A DNA stretch of 64,000 nucleotides from Punica granatum. Lineage: Eukaryota > Streptophyta > Magnoliopsida > Myrtales > Lythraceae. Numbering within the stretch: the stretch's first letter is position 1; the number at the start of each line of letters is the position of its first letter. Location: the NCBI RefSeq assembly GCF_007655135.1, contig NC_045130.1, positions 10,416,001 through 10,480,000 on the forward strand. The letters run 5' to 3'. The position numbers and the translations under genes were made by a program. Of this stretch, positions 59,692 to 64,000 are shown one piece after another. The notes below the pieces were generated by a model. It saw only the letters and a program-made list of their open reading frames with translations. It ran no database searches and was not told the origin of the DNA.

Positions 59692-60345
59692 TATCTATAA
59701 CTCCACTTCATTTCAATTATAAATAATTATATTTATTTAGAATTGTAATAATTGTATTGTTGAATTATGAGAAAAAATAATGAATAGTTTGGAGAAGGTA
59801 ACGACTATGTTATAAAATTATGAAAAATGTAATAAATAATTGAGAGAACTTAGTATTAAAAATTAAATTGAACGGTAATTAAGATAAAAAAAATTGAATA
59901 AAAATGAAAAAAAAGAGTAATAATTGTGTTATTGAATTGAAAATACCGGCCTGTTTAATTTTACAATTTTTTTAACTCTATTCCATTTAACTCTACTTAT
60001 CTTCAATTCAACAATACAATTATTACTTTTTCCATTTTCTTCAATTTTTTTAACCATTCATTTCAGTTTTTAATACTAAATTCTCTCAACTATTCATTAC
60101 TTTTTCCGCAATTTAACAATACAATCATTATTTTTTCTCAACAATTCATTACTTGTTCTACAATTCAACAACACAATCATTACTTTCTCTCAACTATTCA
60201 TTACTTGTTTCATAATTCAACAATATAATCATTACTTTATCTCAACTATTTATTACTTTTTCACACTTTTTCTCATAATTTAACAAAATAATTATTACAA
60301 ACCAATTAAAATTAAAATTAAACTATAAAACCAAACATAACATTA
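59692..60345. mobile_element. Head-to-head pair of MITEs
   Basis: 59692-59945 reads as the inverted form and 59946-60345 as the forward form of the 7357-7645 family ('GTAATAATTGTATTGTTGAA' versus 'TTCAACAATACAATTATTAC'). Together they form a long imperfect inverted repeat around 59946. The forward copy has internal triplication of 'CTCAACTATTCATTACTT'-type units. Confidence 0.75.
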
Positions 60346-61203
60346 ATCATTATGCAAGAGACAGACATATGCTATTATTCTAGATCCCATACCTGGGGCC
60401 AAAGTCAATTTTGTTTTTGGCTAGTGGCGCACCGGCGAGTGGAAACAGTCAAAGTCAATTGGGCTCTTTCTTCCTTTCTTTCACGAGAGAAAGTCATTTG
60501 GCCCTTCAATTTATCTTATCCTCAATTTATTGCGGGGTTCCCTTACTTATTTCTAAAATATAAAAAAATTAATAAAAAAATGAGACTTAAAATTAGAAAA
60601 TTAATTGATATGATATTGTGGATGATATTATTGTTAGCACCCAATTTTAGTCCACCGGCTCTAGGGGGCAAAATCGTCATTTTGCCACCCGTAAGGGAAG
60701 TATTTCCGATTAATTACTCGAGTATTCGCGACTTTTTGGAAACAGTAAATTTCCCTAAATTTAACACCAATTTTATGATAATTCAAAAATAATGTTATTT
60801 GGGACATTTTCGAATTTCGCGTACATTGACGTTAATTTTCAAAATTCGAAACAAAATTCGAGATTGAAAATAATTTTATTGCATAATATCGATCAACGAA
60901 TTTTTCTGAGCACGATGGCGGTCTCGAATCATTTTTCCGACGTCCGATCAAGAAGACGAAATTTTCAATTTTGTACGCGCGTCGAACTCGAATTCCAAAA
61001 AAAAAAAGTTAGAACCGGTCAGAAGTCAAACGACTTCTGACCGTTGACTCGATGCCCCCCAGGTTCCTGTTCTTCTTCTTCCTCCTTTCCTCTCAGTTTT
61101 CTTTTCTTTTTTTTTTCTTCCTCCTTGCAGGGACGACCGAGCCCGTGACCGCTGCCGCGCCTCCTGACCCGAGCCTGCCACACGCCAACGGATTTCGTGC
61201 ACG

Positions 61204-61241
<38 letters not shown>

Positions 61242-62045
61242 TTTCCGGAACAAAAACCCGCGGCTCGGGATTTGGAAAACGGACAAACGAAAAAATCCCG
61301 GAGCTCGCCGATTCTCTCAAAAAAGAAATCTCCACAGCTCACGACCCTCAGCTCTCTCTAGAATCTCTCAGCCACCCCCCCAAGCTCTCTCTCCCTCATG
61401 ATTTTCTCGACTCCCTCAGCTCACCCGGACCTTCGGCTCCCACACCGACCTCTTTCTCAGCTCCACGGACGTTTTCCCTCAGCTCACGAACTCTCTCTAA
61501 AATCCCTCGGCTAGCTGATTCGAAAAAAAAACTCCCAGCTCGACTTTTCGCCGAGACGGACAGTTCGCCCACGGCCGAGAAAACTCCCAGCTCGACCTCA
61601 CGCCCGAGACCCGCAGCTCGCCCACGGTCGAAAAACCTCCAGCTCCCTCGCCGAACCCGCAGCTCGAGTCTGCCTCGCCCACGGCTCGGTAACCCTCTCC
61701 TCCTCTCTGTTTTTTTTCATTTTTCTTCTAATCGGGTCCAGTTCTCCGCTGAACAGACAGGCCCGATCCAGAAGCCCAGCGCGGCCCGGTCCAGATTCCC
61801 GCGGCCCAATAGCCCAGTGCAGCCCCGCCCAGATCTCCGCGGCCCAACATCCACTCCCAACGACGGCCCAGCAGCAGCCCAGTTAGGCCAGATAGCCTAG
61901 TCCGGCCCGATAGCCAGCTCGGCCCAGCAGCCCAATCCACCCGGCGATTTTATTTTTTGTTAATTACAGAATCACCCCTCAACTTCCCGAACTAGGTAAA
62001 TCCCCGACTTAGTGGCATGTTTAGGGCTCCATTTCTGAATATTAG
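60346..62045. other. Low-complexity region, possible LTR-retrotransposon leader
   Basis: 'TGTTAGCACCCAATTTTAG' at about 60634 is an LTR-like start (TG...). 61052-61930 is C-rich and pyrimidine-rich with a TC microsatellite at 61208-61238; its open frames on both strands are compositionally biased. I recognise no protein domain. Confidence 0.3.
61208..61238. repeat. (TC)n microsatellite
   Basis: Fifteen consecutive TC units. Confidence 0.95.
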
Positions 62046-62279
62046 ACCCCGTTTAGATTGAGAGTTATCTGATTTTAACTTTAACTCAACACACTACATA
62101 ACAAAAATACACATTTTCCAATTCAAAAATTTTAACTTTAACTTTAACTCAACACACTACACAACAAAAACACACGTTTTCCAAGTCAAATTTATAATCA
62201 CATCTCATTTGTCCTTTTCCACAATCAAAATCAAAATCAAAATCAAAGTGACTTTTAACTCTAAATTCAAACGGCCCTT
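62046..62279 (+). mobile_element. MITE, TTTAAC family
   Basis: Begins 'CCCCGTTTAGATTGAGAG' and ends 'CTCTAAATTCAAACGGCCC', inverted ends. It contains two 'CAACACACTACA(T/C)AACAAA' blocks and the run of 'AATCAAAATCAAAATCAAAA'. Nearly the same as 12660-12880. Confidence 0.8.
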
Positions 62280-62418
62280 TAATGCTTGCTTGATGGATAT
62301 GATGTGAAATCGGCGTTCTTGGGTTGGGTGGGTGATCGGATTTGTCCCGAACTCAATTTTACGAACTTTCTATTTGTCACATTCAGTCCAGACGACGCAT
62401 TTTTTATTTTTTAGAACT

Positions 62419-62960
62419 GCCCCGAATTTTAAAATTCTTTTCAGCCAAGTCCCAGTCATTCTTATCATCTTTCAATCAGTCCCTGAATTTTTCATAATTT
62501 TTCAAACATCCCAAGGAACTTTTTGAGTTGTTTCAATTTAGTCCGGGGACCATTTTTCGCCCTTTTCAGATCTGCCCCAAGTTTTAAAATTCTTTTCGGT
62601 CAAGTCCCAGTTCTTTTTATCATTTTCCAATCAGTCCTTGAATTTTTCAGAATTTTTCAAACATCCTAAGGAACTTTTTGAGTTGTTTCAGTTTAGTCCC
62701 GGGACTTTTTCGCCCTTTTCAGATCTGCCCCAAGTTTTAAAATTCTTTTCGGTCAAGTCCCAGTCCTTTTTTATCATTTTCTAATGAGTCCCTGAATTTT
62801 CCAGAATTTTCAAACATCCCAACAACTTTTCAAGTTGTTTCAGTTTAGTCCTGGGGCCATTTTTCGCTTTTTTTTCAGATCAGCCTGAATGTTCAAATTC
62901 GTTTCAAGCAAGTCTTGGGACTTTTTTCAGCAATTTTTACACCGTCTCCCATTTTTTTGA
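62419..62960 (+). repeat. ~155-bp tandem repeat, about 3.5 units
   Basis: Units start with GCCCC at 62419, 62575 and 62727, and a diverged one near 62880 (spacings 156, 152 and about 155). Each contains 'TTTTAAAATTCTTTTCGGTC', 'AAGTCCCAGT', 'CAGTCCCTGAATTTTTC', 'TTTTCAAACATCCCAA' and 'GTTGTTTCAGTTTAGTCC'. Non-coding. Confidence 0.9.
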
Positions 62961-64000
62961 AATTTTCAAACCAGTCCCCAAAACTTTATCCGAATTTTCA
63001 AATCAGTCCCTGTTATTTTAAAATCGTTCAATTCAGTCCCTGGACATTTTCTAAAATTATCCAACCCTTCCCTACTTGGATCACCGACCAACAACGTATG
63101 TGCCATATTTAAATATTTTATTCCTGTAATTATATGTATACAACATGACAATGTGTGTTTTTTAATGTTTTCCCACTTCCATGAATCGGTGTCGTTTTAT
63201 CAATTCCGTTAACATTATGTTTGTGTATGTTTGTATGAGTTTATCGTGATCATGGTGGTACCGATTGTGTAAAATACATATGTTTGTTGTGCTTGACGTG
63301 ATAACATGCTCCTGATTCGTGTTTTAAACGCTTTATTTCTTCGCTTTAATCGAACCCTCACATGAATCGGTATAATCATACAAACTTGACCTAAAATGAA
63401 TTTTTAAATCTCAAGATGGTCGGGGATTAGGATTCGCATCGGACGGTCCATCAATGGTCGGCTCGACGGTCTGAAACCCGCATATTCAGAGCATTCGGCA
63501 AAAAATTAATTAATTTAATCAATAATTCCACCGACGGGGTAATAGGGACGTTCATGCGATTAATTAACTCATTTGGCCCCAATAATTTTGCATGAATTGG
63601 TAATAAACCGGTAACACACGTCGATAGGTTGCAAACATGCGTTAGTGCCCTTCTTCAAAGCTCGTAAAATTTTATAAAACGCGAGACACCTGGTTCGATG
63701 TGACATGGATGTTTAGGAAGGACTTGCGCGTCTTGACTCGAGGCTTCACTTGATTTCAGGAAACTCAGGTCGGGACGTGGAAATTCTTCTTAGATCACTT
63801 TCGGATAGATTAACCGATCTTTTGTTTGTCATGCGGATCGAGCCCGATCCTTTAGGGCACGATTCATAGGGGTCCAACGCCCCAATCGTAGATCACGGGG
63901 TCCAATCCTCCTAACACTGAGCGCGCGTCTTAATTTCAATTCCAATCTTTTCAAACCACACGGTGAGCACGAGTGGAATAATAACCGATCGCGAACCGAT
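62961..64000. other. Non-coding sequence continuing beyond the window
   Basis: Diverged 'CAGTCCC'-type phrases continue to about 63080. The remainder is moderately GC, with no open frame or domain recognised. It could be the rest of a large LTR or leader, cut by the window edge. Confidence 0.35.

Noticed and set aside
60352..60792. Open frame of 146 codons
   Set aside because: Spans what looks like an LTR start and AT-rich sequence; no recognisable domain or splice context.
61052..61900. Open frame of 282 codons, Ser/Pro/Arg-rich
   Set aside because: Composition follows C- and pyrimidine-rich low-complexity DNA and a TC microsatellite. No domain is recognised, and antisense frames are similarly open. 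Treated as non-coding.

Overview
This window looks like nuclear DNA of a eudicot plant. It has GT-AG introns, long AT-rich spacers, several plant-specific gene families, and a dense load of Helitrons, MITEs, SINEs and miniature retrotransposons. I cannot name the species from sequence alone. About 6% is convincing protein-coding sequence; the rest is spacer and transposon debris.

Layout. The left edge holds a possible gene 3' end and a decayed pentatricopeptide-repeat (PPR) gene (1-1.25 kb). An EAR-motif C2H2 zinc-finger repressor lies at 5.0-5.6 kb (minus). A two-exon GRF-type zinc-finger/coiled-coil gene lies at 8.86-9.40 kb (minus). From 11.2 or 12.6 to 18.3 kb is a candidate Helitron that has picked up exons and introns of a TAF4-like gene and a decayed RPA1-like OB-fold gene; the latter is interrupted by a SINE. 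Just beyond it (18.4-19.0 kb) is a broken copy of the GRF gene. A two-exon plant-specific gene of unknown function lies at 20.0-22.0 kb (minus), with a tRNA-derived SINE in its intron. A TRIM-like retroelement relic is at 23.9-24.3 kb. A four-exon bHLH113-like gene is at 26.3-28.0 kb (minus). A 1.25-kb Mutator-like element with long inverted repeats lies at 30.2-31.5 kb. The stretch 31.5-45.3 kb has no recognisable gene, but contains a CACTA terminus, an orphan Helitron end, a second inverted-repeat element and MITEs.

The most interesting region is 45.3-59.7 kb. It is a tandem duplication with two intact, nearly identical basic secretory protein (BSP, HExxH metallopeptidase-like) genes at 49.8 and 58.8 kb. 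The repeated spacer upstream is present once before the first gene and about 1.5 times before the second, because of an internal 1.15-kb duplication. Helitron-type termini flank the first BSP gene (48,108 and 53,092), so the gene may ride inside a Helitron. By my hand count the two BSP coding sequences differ mostly at synonymous sites (13 synonymous, 4 non-synonymous, one codon indel), while a small ORF in the repeated spacer differs mostly at non-synonymous sites. A SINE sits downstream of one BSP gene only, and the other copy keeps the empty site.

The final 4 kb (60-64 kb) has a MITE pair, pyrimidine- and proline-codon-rich low-complexity DNA and a roughly 155-bp tandem repeat. It resembles the non-coding leader or LTR of a large retrotransposon. 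The genes are independent plant loci, not an operon; the only functionally linked pair is the BSP duplicate.
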